A stretch of 27,383 bases of DNA from Christensenella sp034926635 (GTDB taxonomy: Bacteria; Bacillota; Clostridia; Christensenellales; Christensenellaceae): contig JAYFQX010000027.1 of NCBI GenBank assembly GCA_034926635.1, forward strand, positions 1-27,383, in the 5' to 3' direction. A program made the position numbers and the translations under genes. Below the pieces are notes generated by a model. It saw only the letters and a list, made by a program, of their open reading frames with translations, ran no database searches and was not told where the DNA came from. Shown here one piece after another: positions 16,160 through 23,574 of this stretch. Each line of letters opens with the position of its first letter. The first letter of the stretch is position 1.

Positions 16160-16202
16160 AGCTTTCCTCCCCTCCTCCAAAAGAGGCAGGGGGAGGAAAG
16201 CT
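16160..16202 (-). other. Intercistronic hairpin between fused E1 and the LarA-like gene
   Basis: Perfect 13-bp arms (AGCTTTCCTCCCC at 16160-16172 and its complement at 16190-16202), with a 4-bp inner stem CCTC/GAGG. It lies in the 90-bp gap after the fused-E1 stop codon. There is no U-tract, so it is not a standard terminator. More likely it protects the upstream mRNA segment, or is a partial terminator that sets E1 above the downstream genes. Confidence 0.6.
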
Positions 16203-16209
16203 AACAGCA

Positions 16210-18684
16210 TCAAATACCGAGGCGCTCACAGCGAAGTTTTTCTTCGTTACTCACGTTACTGGTCGGTGTATATCCATCAAGCCGCACTACTTTTTCATTA
16301 ATATGATCAAGAATCACATCTTTCTGCGGGAAGAAGAATTTTTCAAGTTCCGGACAAGGCGATACCCAGTTGTGCGAACCGATACACACCGGCGGCGCAT
16401 CCAGATAATCAAATGCAAGCTCCGTCATGTTACTTGCAATCGTCTTGATATAATTACCCCTCTCGCACGCATCGCTGATCAGGATAAGGCGACCCGTCTT
16501 TTTCACACTTTCAATCAGCGTATCATAATCAAACGGAATGAGCGTACGCGCGTCAATTACTTCAGCTTCCATCCCATATTTCTCCGAAAGCTCTTCCGCG
16601 GCAGAAAGCGCCGAATACAGCGCCGGTCCGATTGTCAGGATTGTGATATCCGACCCTTCCCGCTTCACGCTTGCTTTTCCGAGCGGGATTTCGTAATAAT
16701 CTCTCGGAACGCCATCCGGCTCAAACTGTTCTCCCATATCATACAGCTTTTGGCTCTCAAAGAACATAATGGGGTCAGACGAACATAGCGCCGCCGCCAA
16801 AAGACCCTTTGCGTCATACGGGGTCGCAGGATAAACGATCTTAAGACCCGGGATATGCGTACACAGGCTCGTCCAATCCTGTGAATGCTGCGCGCCGTAA
16901 AAAGCACCTACCGACACACGTACTACGCACGGCATTTTCAGGATGCCCGCACTCATGCCCTGCCACTTGGCAAGCTGGTTAAACAGTTCGTCTCCGCACC
17001 GTCCAAGAAAATCGCACCACATGATCTCTGGAACCGCACGCCCTCCTGCCAGCGCGTATCCAACTGCGGCGTTCACGATTGCGGATTCTGCAATCGGCGC
17101 GTTGAACATCCTGTGGTGCGGAACCGATTCATACAGTCCTTGCAACACACCAAAAGAGTTCCCGTGTTCGCGAATATCCTCGCCGAACATAATCATAGTG
17201 GGATCCACATAGAACTTATCAATCAACGCTTCAAAAATCGCGTCGCGATACGTATACAGTTTTAACGCGGAAACCGGGTTCCCGTTTTCGTCAGTTGTTT
17301 TACGGAATCTTTTGGAAATCTTCTGATAGCGAGAATTATCTTCCTTTGCACCGATTACTTCCGGCTCTTCCTCCGCCATTTTTTCAATATGCTCATTAGA
17401 GAACATACATTTGGCAATCGCATCCGGCTCTACCACGAAGTTCATGCGCGGCGAAAAATCAAGATCTACTGTCTTTTTCAAGATATCCGTGATCAAACCA
17501 CGCGTTGCTTCTTCCACACCCAGCGCATCTTCCTCGCACATCAATCCCTGTTCGATCATTTGGCGGCGATAATTTGCAAGCGAATCTTCCGCTTTCCATA
17601 GATCCATCTCTTCCTTGGTACGGTATGCCATCTGGTCTGTAACAGAATGTCCCGTATGGCGATAGGTAATGGTGTCCAGAAGCACCGGTCCGCGATTCTC
17701 CTGGATCAACGCTTTTTTACGTTTAAACGCGTCAATTACCGCAAATACATTATAACCGTCTACGCGCTCCGCATGCAACTGGTCTGCATTGAACGCCGCG
17801 CCCACGCGAGCCAGAATATCATATCCCATGGTTTCCTGGTCTGTCTGACCGCTCATAGCATAGAAATTGTTTACATAATTGAAGATAATCGGCAAGCCGC
17901 CTTGGTATCCTTCCTCCCACAAAGTCTTAAACTGGTTCATGCAGGCAAAGCTCATAGATTCCCATGTGTGCCCAGTAGAAAGCGAACCGTCGCCGCTGTT
18001 TACGACACAAATTCCATCCTGCTTACGCAATTTTTTGTATAATGCAACGCCCGCGCCCACCCCGGCAGAAGCGCCTACAATCGCGTTATTCGGATAAATT
18101 CCAAACGGTGTAAAAAATACGTGCATCGAATTTCCAAGGCCGCCCGTAAAACCGATTTCCCTTCCGAAAAGTTCCGTCATGAATCCATATAAAAAGAAGT
18201 CTTTTGCAAGCGCGCGGATATCGTCTTTATGAGCAGAAAATTTTTCTACGTTGCGCAGCAGTTTTCCTTCTTTAAAGGTGGACATGATCTCGTATAGACG
18301 ATCCTCCGGCAATTCGCGGATCGCAGACATGGCACGCGCCAATACTTCCGCGTGTGCACGGTGCGTACCCAGCGAATAATCGTGCGTGTCGAGGACATAC
18401 GCTTCGCCTACCGCAAAAGCCTCTTGCCCATGTGAGCAATGCGCAGGGCCCGTATAGGAATATTCGATTCCATTATACGTCTTTACGGTACGAATACCCT
18501 CCAGCATGGTTTCAAATTCGCGGATCAACCGCATATCCTCAAAGATATGCATAAGATCCTCTTGCGAAAATTCATTTTTTACATCTTTCAAGGTCTTCTG
18601 GTATTCATTCAACAGGATGTCATGAAATTTTAAGGTGCCCTGCGAACGGACTGCCTTCGGATCAACAATAAGTGATTTTGGCAT
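16210..18684 (-). CDS. Fused E1 alpha-beta of a 2-oxo acid dehydrogenase complex
   Basis: An 824-aa thiamine-dependent E1 with both subunits in one chain: alpha part about 40-400, with HCSHGQEA, GTHRAHAEV, the GDGSLSTG motif (231-238) and VNN (271-273); linker about 400-470, rich in Glu/Lys; beta part about 475-824, with GEDIREHGN, APIAESAIVNAA and HIPGLKIVYPATPYDAKG. Known fused E1 chains are around 670-690 aa, so this one is about 130 aa longer: N-terminal extension, a roughly 55-aa insert after GTHRAH (about 115-170), a smaller insert in the thiamine fold (about 250-263), and the long linker. The start at 18684 is set by AAGGAG 8 nt upstream; the frame opens at 18702. It is the first gene behind a consensus promoter. 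Substrate unknown. Confidence 0.9.
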   Translation of the reverse strand: MPKSLIVDPKAVRSQGTLKFHDILLNEYQKTLKDVKNEFSQEDLMHIFEDMRLIREFETMLEGIRTVKTYNGIEYSYTGPAHCSHGQEAFAVGEAYVLDTHDYSLGTHRAHAEVLARAMSAIRELPEDRLYEIMSTFKEGKLLRNVEKFSAHKDDIRALAKDFFLYGFMTELFGREIGFTGGLGNSMHVFFTPFGIYPNNAIVGASAGVGAGVALYKKLRKQDGICVVNSGDGSLSTGHTWESMSFACMNQFKTLWEEGYQGGLPIIFNYVNNFYAMSGQTDQETMGYDILARVGAAFNADQLHAERVDGYNVFAVIDAFKRKKALIQENRGPVLLDTITYRHTGHSVTDQMAYRTKEEMDLWKAEDSLANYRRQMIEQGLMCEEDALGVEEATRGLITDILKKTVDLDFSPRMNFVVEPDAIAKCMFSNEHIEKMAEEEPEVIGAKEDNSRYQKISKRFRKTTDENGNPVSALKLYTYRDAIFEALIDKFYVDPTMIMFGEDIREHGNSFGVLQGLYESVPHHRMFNAPIAESAIVNAAVGYALAGGRAVPEIMWCDFLGRCGDELFNQLAKWQGMSAGILKMPCVVRVSVGAFYGAQHSQDWTSLCTHIPGLKIVYPATPYDAKGLLAAALCSSDPIMFFESQKLYDMGEQFEPDGVPRDYYEIPLGKASVKREGSDITILTIGPALYSALSAAEELSEKYGMEAEVIDARTLIPFDYDTLIESVKKTGRLILISDACERGNYIKTIASNMTELAFDYLDAPPVCIGSHNWVSPCPELEKFFFPQKDVILDHINEKVVRLDGYTPTSNVSNEEKLRCERLGI

Positions 18685-18758
18685 GATCGTTACTCCTTGC
18701 ATTATGATATTTTTTAGAGAATGTTTGTTTTGATATAGTGTCGGTGTGCGTACATTTT

Positions 18759-18791
18759 ATTTAAGTTAATCTTTATTAGATTTACTTAAAT
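18759..18791. promoter_or_regulatory. 33-bp dyad, likely repressor operator
   Basis: A nested inverted repeat: outer arms ATTTAAGT (18759-18766) and ACTTAAAT (18784-18791), inner arms AATCT (18768-18772) and AGATT (18778-18782), around TTATT; one T-T mismatch breaks each 14-nt arm. It begins 2 bp downstream of the -10 box of the fused-E1 promoter and covers the predicted start point, the classic place for a repressor. The GntR/FCD protein at 12020-12778 is the candidate ligand. Because transcription would start inside it, an RNA hairpin is less likely than a DNA operator. Confidence 0.7.
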
Positions 18792-18793
18792 TT

Positions 18794-18822
18794 ATTATAA
18801 TTTTATATCCTTACTGTGTCAA
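18794..18822 (-). promoter_or_regulatory. Consensus promoter of the fused-E1 operon
   Basis: On the minus strand a perfect TTGACA (plus 18817-18822), exactly 17 bp, and a perfect TATAAT (18794-18799). Such a strong core promoter on a catabolic operon implies tight repression, consistent with the dyad placed directly after it. The leader to the ATG at 18684 is about 100 nt. Confidence 0.85.
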
Positions 18823-18946
18823 GCCGTATTTTTAATTTTTTCTTAAAAACAGCTTTAAAAAAGGATTATCCGCTTTATTTTTGCTGTATTTCAGTTATTG
18901 TTCAGAAATTTTTTATATTTTAAAATAATATTTTTTATATTTTGTA

Positions 18947-18975
18947 TTGAAATATTTTTAAAGATAGATTATAGT
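18947..18975 (+). promoter_or_regulatory. Promoter of the E3-dehydrogenase-isomerase operon
   Basis: TTGAAA (18947-18952), 17 bp, TATAGT (18970-18975). Transcription would start near 18982, about 100 nt before the E3 ATG. A second TATAAT at 19045-19050 lacks a good -35 box. Confidence 0.6.
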
Positions 18976-19082
18976 AACCTTATACTTATATTTGAGTAGA
19001 TTTTGTTTAAATACCCTCTTTTATTTCTTGTAAATTTTTTTCATTATAATAATTATTATGTTAAGGAGGCAATCGCATTCCA

Positions 19083-20447
19083 ATGGAAATCGTAATTATC
19101 GGGGGAGGTCCCGGGGGATATGTGGCGGCAATCCATGCCGCAAAATCAGGCGCCAAGGTCACCTTGGTGGAAAAGGACAAACTAGGAGGGACATGCCTGA
19201 ATCGTGGCTGCATCCCCACAAAAGCCATCCTACATTCAGCCAATGTTTTTCACGAATGCAAAAACGGAGCGCCGATCGGCGTGATTACGGATGACGCACA
19301 CATCCAGTTCGATACTGTCATGGCAAACAAAGACAAGGTGGTCGCCAAGCTGACCGGCGGCGTGGGATATTTATTGAGCAAGAATAAAGTCCGCGTTGTG
19401 ACAGGCAGCGCATCTTTTATAGATGCGCACCATATCCGTGTGGGTAGTGAAAAAATCAGCGCCGATGCTTTTATCATTGCCACCGGAAGCAGTCCTTCCG
19501 ATTTGCCATTTGCAAAAGCAGATGGAAATGGCATCTTAAACAGCGACCATATTATGAAGTTAAAAACGCTTCCTTCTTCTCTGGCGATTGTAGGCGGCGG
19601 CGTCATTGGCTGCGAGATCGCGCAAGCCTTTTCACGCATGGGGTGCAAGGTTTCAATCGTGGAAATGTTGCCGAGACTGATCGCCAACATGGATGCAGAA
19701 CAATCCGCACTGCTCGAAAAAACATTAAAGCAGGACGGCGTTGATATTTCCTTGAATCATGCAATCAAAGCAATCACTCCGGGGGCAAGCGGTGTTTCTA
19801 TTAAATACGCAGACCAAAACGGCAAAGAAAAAACATTGGTCTGCGAAAAAGTTTTGCTTGCTGCCGGTCGCAGACCAAACGCCGCAGGTCTGGCTCCGGA
19901 AAAAGCAGGCATTGCACTTTCCCCCAAACAATTTATTACCGTTGACCGTCATATGCGTACCAATATTCCCAATATTTATGCCATTGGCGATGTCACCGGG
20001 AATATCCAACTTGCTCACGTCGCCTCACATCAGGGCGTGATTGCAGTAGATAATATCTTGGGCAAAGCGCGCGAGATCGACTATTCGGCGGTGCCTCAGT
20101 GTATCTATACTTCTCCGGAACTCGCTTCCGTCGGGCTGTCCGAAGCTGCCGCAAAAGAAAAACTTTCAGTTAAAGTCGGACGGTTTGATGCCGCCGGAAA
20201 CGGCCGTGCATTGATCGAGCATTCGGCAGGGTTTTCCAAGATCGTCGCTAGGAAAGATAACGGTCAAATTCTCGGTATCCATCTTGCCGGTCCTATGGTC
20301 ACGGAAATGATTTCCGGCATGGCGGCGCTCGTACAATTTGAAGCAGCAACCGGCGATATGGAAGAAGTTATTTTTGCACACCCAAGCGTATCGGAAATGA
20401 TACACGAAAGTATATTGGATACGGATGGCATGGCAATCCACCAATAA
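19083..20447 (+). CDS. lpdA: Dihydrolipoyl dehydrogenase (E3), no lipoyl domain
   Basis: A 454-aa E3 of ordinary length: FAD motif GGGPGGY at the N-terminus, redox disulfide C38/C43 in GGTCLNRGCIPTK, NAD motif GGGVIGCE, and catalytic HPSVSE (H433, E438). It starts at the ATG 13 nt after AAGGAGG, slightly long spacing. Unlike the E3 at 4376-6079 it has no lipoyl domain, so it should depend on the second E2 for lipoyl groups. It is the first gene of the divergent operon and the probable third component of the fused-E1 complex. Confidence 0.93.
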   Translation: MEIVIIGGGPGGYVAAIHAAKSGAKVTLVEKDKLGGTCLNRGCIPTKAILHSANVFHECKNGAPIGVITDDAHIQFDTVMANKDKVVAKLTGGVGYLLSKNKVRVVTGSASFIDAHHIRVGSEKISADAFIIATGSSPSDLPFAKADGNGILNSDHIMKLKTLPSSLAIVGGGVIGCEIAQAFSRMGCKVSIVEMLPRLIANMDAEQSALLEKTLKQDGVDISLNHAIKAITPGASGVSIKYADQNGKEKTLVCEKVLLAAGRRPNAAGLAPEKAGIALSPKQFITVDRHMRTNIPNIYAIGDVTGNIQLAHVASHQGVIAVDNILGKAREIDYSAVPQCIYTSPELASVGLSEAAAKEKLSVKVGRFDAAGNGRALIEHSAGFSKIVARKDNGQILGIHLAGPMVTEMISGMAALVQFEAATGDMEEVIFAHPSVSEMIHESILDTDGMAIHQ

Positions 20448-20484
20448 AACTATAATCCCACATATTTCAAGGAGGTACCCAAGC

Positions 20485-21537
20485 ATGGAAAACAGCAACA
20501 CAATGAAAGCGCTCGTTAAATATGCGCCCGGTCCCGGAAACATGGAAGTTCGCGAGATTCCCATTCCCGAAGCAGGTCCCGGACAGGTGAAAATCAAAGT
20601 CCAGGAAGCCGGCATTTGCGGCTCCGACCTGCATATTTATCATAGCGATATCGCGATTCCTGTCAATCCCCCGGTCGTAACAGGTCACGAATTTTCCGGT
20701 ATTGTCGAAGCAGTAGGCGAAGGCGTAACCGGCATCGCCCCAGGCGACCGTGTCGTTTCAGAAACCGCCTATGATTACTGCGGCAAATGCGATTTTTGCC
20801 GTGAAGGATGGTACAACCTGTGTATTGAGAGGCGTACCCTCGGATATTGGTATAACGGTATTTTTACACAATACACCGTCGTGCCCGCAGACCGCGTCCA
20901 CCATATCCCGGACGGTGTCAGCTTTACTGCTGCTGCCATGACCGAGCCTCTTGCCTGCGTAACGCACGCCATAGACGATTTAACAGTCATTCGTCCATGC
21001 GATGTGGTCCTTGTTTCAGGGCCAGGTTCCATTGGTATGATGGCAGCCCAAGTTGCAAAGGCCTATGGCGCAACCGTCATCGTCTCTGGTACAAACATAG
21101 ACGAACAGCGTCTTTCCCTCGCCAAAGAGCTTGGCGCGGATTATGTGATTAACATCCAAAAAGACAGTCTCGAAGAATTGATCCTGCGCGTAACCGGCGG
21201 CTATGGAATCGACGTCGTACTGGAATGCTCCGGCGCTGCGCCTGCGATCAACGCTGCGTTGCGGTTGATCAAAAAGCGCGGATATTTTACACAGATTGGT
21301 TTGACCGGCAAAAAAATCGAATTTGATATCGAGGCAATCAACTATAAAGAAATGCATTTTTCCGGTTCTATGGGTTCGCGCAACGCCAACTGGCGCAGAG
21401 CCCTGAAACTACTGGGAAGTGGAAAAATAAACGTGGAGCCGCTGGTCACACACAAACTGCCTATCACCAATTGGCAGGAAGCGTTCGACCTATTCGAAAA
21501 AAAGGAAGGCGGAAAAATTTTCCTGCTGCCCGTTTAA
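20485..21537 (+). CDS. Zinc-dependent medium-chain alcohol/polyol dehydrogenase
   Basis: A 350-aa MDR dehydrogenase of the sorbitol/threonine dehydrogenase type. The catalytic zinc ligands C45 (AGICGSD) and H68-E69 (TGHE) and the structural zinc cysteines C99, C102, C105, C113 are all present; the cofactor motif is GPGSIG. AAGGAGG stands 9 nt before the ATG at 20485; the longer frame from 20425 overlaps the E3 gene and has no better site. It would oxidise a secondary hydroxyl of a polyol or sugar acid. Substrate not readable. It is 37 bp after E3 in the same operon. Confidence 0.88.
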   Translation: MENSNTMKALVKYAPGPGNMEVREIPIPEAGPGQVKIKVQEAGICGSDLHIYHSDIAIPVNPPVVTGHEFSGIVEAVGEGVTGIAPGDRVVSETAYDYCGKCDFCREGWYNLCIERRTLGYWYNGIFTQYTVVPADRVHHIPDGVSFTAAAMTEPLACVTHAIDDLTVIRPCDVVLVSGPGSIGMMAAQVAKAYGATVIVSGTNIDEQRLSLAKELGADYVINIQKDSLEELILRVTGGYGIDVVLECSGAAPAINAALRLIKKRGYFTQIGLTGKKIEFDIEAINYKEMHFSGSMGSRNANWRRALKLLGSGKINVEPLVTHKLPITNWQEAFDLFEKKEGGKIFLLPV

Positions 21538-21613
21538 CTCGATTTCCCAAAGAATCTCTATGATTAAAAAACAGGATCTATTATAATAAACGAATACGAA
21601 AGGAATTAAAAAT

Positions 21614-22510
21614 ATGAGAGAGTCAATCCATAAATATTTCCAGGTTGGTACCATCCAGTGGATGAGCCATCCAAAGCGCGATGTGCTGGAATCCATCCGC
21701 ACGATTGCAACCGATGATTTTTTCGATGCACTGGAGGTATGCAAATTCTCTGATAATGAGATTCGTGCCAAAGCAAAGGAAATGCTCAGCCAATCACATT
21801 TAAAAGTTTGTTATGGCGCGCAGCCGCGGCTGTTGGGTCCGAAGCTGAACCCGAACGATATCGACGAAGCCGGTCGTAAGGCAGCAGAAGCGACGTTGAT
21901 CGAAGCTGTAGACGAGGCAGAATACCTCGGTGCAAAGGGCATCGCTTTTCTCGCCGGAAAATGGGATCCCGCAACAAAAGACCAGGCATATGCACAACTT
22001 TTAAAGACCACTCGCGCGGTTTGTGATTATGCCGCCGCCAAAGATATGATGGTAGAGCTCGAGGTCTTTGATTACGACATGGATAAAGCCGTCTTGATCG
22101 GTCCTGCGCCTTATGCCGCAAAATTTGCAGCGGATATGCGAACCACCAACAACAATTTTGGTTTGATGGTGGATCTCAGTCACTTCCCCACGACATATGA
22201 AACCAGCCAGTTTGTCGTCCGTACCCTGCGTCCGTATATCACGCACTTCCATATTGGAAACGCCGTAGTAAAAGAAGGCTGCGAGGCATATGGCGACCAG
22301 CACCCGCGTTTTGGATATCCAAACAGCGCAAACGATACCGCCGAACTTCTGGATTTCTTCCGCGTGTTGAAAGAAGAAGGCTTTTTTAACGCACAGAATC
22401 CCTACGTGCTTTCTTTTGAAGTCAAACCTTGGAAAGACGAAGACGAAGACATTATCCTAGCAAATACCAAGCGCGTCATCAACCGCGCATGGGCGCTGCT
22501 GGAAGATTAA
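21614..22510 (+). CDS. TIM-barrel sugar isomerase/epimerase (xylose isomerase-like)
   Basis: A 298-aa protein of the xylose-isomerase-like TIM-barrel family that includes hydroxypyruvate isomerases and tagatose/psicose 3-epimerases. Likely metal ligands are E148 or E150 (MVELEVFD), D187 (MVDLSHFP), H213 (HFHIGN) and E269 (SFEVKPW). Start after GAAAGGA. The family includes OtnI/DenI, the isomerase of D-erythronate breakdown, which would suit the DUF1537 kinase across the regulatory region, but this chain is longer than the roughly 260 aa of that group, so the match is only by fold. Confidence 0.8.
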   Translation: MRESIHKYFQVGTIQWMSHPKRDVLESIRTIATDDFFDALEVCKFSDNEIRAKAKEMLSQSHLKVCYGAQPRLLGPKLNPNDIDEAGRKAAEATLIEAVDEAEYLGAKGIAFLAGKWDPATKDQAYAQLLKTTRAVCDYAAAKDMMVELEVFDYDMDKAVLIGPAPYAAKFAADMRTTNNNFGLMVDLSHFPTTYETSQFVVRTLRPYITHFHIGNAVVKEGCEAYGDQHPRFGYPNSANDTAELLDFFRVLKEEGFFNAQNPYVLSFEVKPWKDEDEDIILANTKRVINRAWALLED

Positions 22511-22527
22511 ACAGGAGGAGATCAGTC

Positions 22528-23487
22528 ATGACAAAAATTGTAGTACTCGATGGTTATACCGAAAACCCCGGTGATTTAAGCTGGGATAATCTTGCCGCCT
22601 TAGGCGAACTGACAGTTTATGACCGTACCCCCGCAGATAAAATTATCGAGCGGATCGGGGATGCCGACATCATTTATACGAACAAAACGCCCATTTCCCG
22701 CAGCACTCTTGATGCATGCCCCAATGTGCGTTTTATTGGCGTACTTGCCACCGGTTATAATGTAATCGACGTCGATGCCGCGAAAGAAAAAGGGATTATT
22801 GTCTCTAATATTCCTACTTACGGCACAGACGCAGTCGGTCAGTTTGCAATTGCCATGTTGCTCGAAATCTGCCATCATGTCGGGCATCACAGCAAAGCCG
22901 TGCACGAAGGTCGCTGGACCAACAACGACGACTGGTGCTTCTGGGATTATCCGCTGATTGAACTTGCCGGAAAAACTATAGGGATCATTGGTTTTGGTCG
23001 TATTGGGCAATCGACCGGGCGTATTGCAAAAGCGCTTGGCATGAAAGTAATCGCTTACGACAGTTATCAAAACGAAGCAGCAAAAACTATCGGCGAATAT
23101 GTTGATCTTGATACACTTCTTCGTACTTCGGACGTAATTGCGCTGCATTGCCCCTTGTTCCCAGACACAGAAGGTATCATCAACAAAGATACTATCGCCA
23201 AAATGAAAGACGGCGTTATTATTTTAAATAACAGCCGTGGTCCGCTGGTAGTGGAAAAAGACCTTGCCGAAGCGCTAGACAGCGGAAAGGTATATGCCGC
23301 GGGTCTGGATGTGGTTTCCACAGAGCCTATCAAAGCAGATAATCCGCTTCTTACGGCAAAAAATTGTTTTATTACGCCGCATATCAGCTGGGCACCCAAG
23401 GAAAGCCGCCAGCGGCTGATGGATATTGCAGTCGATAATCTCAAACAATTTTTAGACGGCAATCCCGTTAATGTTGTGAATCCTTAA
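22528..23487 (+). CDS. D-2-hydroxyacid dehydrogenase (glycerate dehydrogenase/hydroxypyruvate reductase type)
   Basis: A 319-aa NAD-dependent dehydrogenase. Substrate loop LATGYNVID (73-81), Rossmann motif GFGRIG (155-160) with D178 for NAD, and the catalytic triad R237 (NNSRGP), E266 (STEP) and H285 (TPHISW). It interconverts a 2-oxo acid and its D-2-hydroxy acid; the glycerate dehydrogenase branch is the nearest by eye. AGGAGGAG stands just before the ATG at 22528; the frame upstream to 22429 overlaps the isomerase gene and is not used. Last gene of the operon. It could produce the 2-oxo acid consumed by the fused E1, or remove excess of it. Confidence 0.88.
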   Translation: MTKIVVLDGYTENPGDLSWDNLAALGELTVYDRTPADKIIERIGDADIIYTNKTPISRSTLDACPNVRFIGVLATGYNVIDVDAAKEKGIIVSNIPTYGTDAVGQFAIAMLLEICHHVGHHSKAVHEGRWTNNDDWCFWDYPLIELAGKTIGIIGFGRIGQSTGRIAKALGMKVIAYDSYQNEAAKTIGEYVDLDTLLRTSDVIALHCPLFPDTEGIINKDTIAKMKDGVIILNNSRGPLVVEKDLAEALDSGKVYAAGLDVVSTEPIKADNPLLTAKNCFITPHISWAPKESRQRLMDIAVDNLKQFLDGNPVNVVNP

Positions 23488-23518
23488 ATCTTCTTCCTAA
23501 TTATATAAGAGCCACCCT

Positions 23519-23565
23519 AATTAAAAATAACGCCGCATCTTTTGGATGCGGCGTTATTTTTAATT
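23519..23565. terminator. Bidirectional terminator after the D-2-hydroxyacid dehydrogenase gene
   Basis: A perfect inverted repeat with 21-bp arms (23519-23539 and 23545-23565) and a 5-nt loop TTTTG. GC core CGCCGCATC, A/T-rich outer arms that give U-tracts on both strands. It lies between the plus-strand operon and the convergent flippase gene. The first 14 nt of the arm, AATTAAAAATAACG, equal those of the terminator at 4249-4303. Confidence 0.9.
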
Positions 23566-23574
23566 CAATTATTA

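Larger units (their letters stand above)
18685..19082. promoter_or_regulatory. Divergent regulatory region between the two sugar-acid operons
   Basis: 398 bp, very AT-rich, without a gene. It holds the minus-strand promoter and dyad that control the fused-E1 operon, the plus-strand promoter of the E3 operon, and a 14-bp AT-only palindrome (19046-19059) just before the E3 ribosome binding site. No riboswitch fold is recognised. The arrangement would let one regulator control both operons. Confidence 0.75.

Noticed and set aside
15496..16788. A 430-codon open frame on the plus strand across the LarA-like and fused-E1 genes.
   Set aside because: It lies antisense to two clear genes with intact family motifs, has no recognised domain, and its residue make-up (many Arg, His, Phe) is that of a shadow frame.
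18759..18791. A riboswitch or RNA thermometer at the start of the fused-E1 transcript.
   Set aside because: The predicted start point lies inside the dyad, so the RNA would miss part of one arm; a DNA operator explains it better.
20425..20484. An upstream start for the zinc dehydrogenase.
   Set aside because: It overlaps the E3 gene end, and AAGGAGG precedes the ATG at 20485; the extra residues do not fit the family N-terminus.
22429..22527. An upstream start for the D-2-hydroxyacid dehydrogenase.
   Set aside because: It overlaps the isomerase gene by 80 bases; the family begins as the protein from 22528 does, behind AGGAGGAG.
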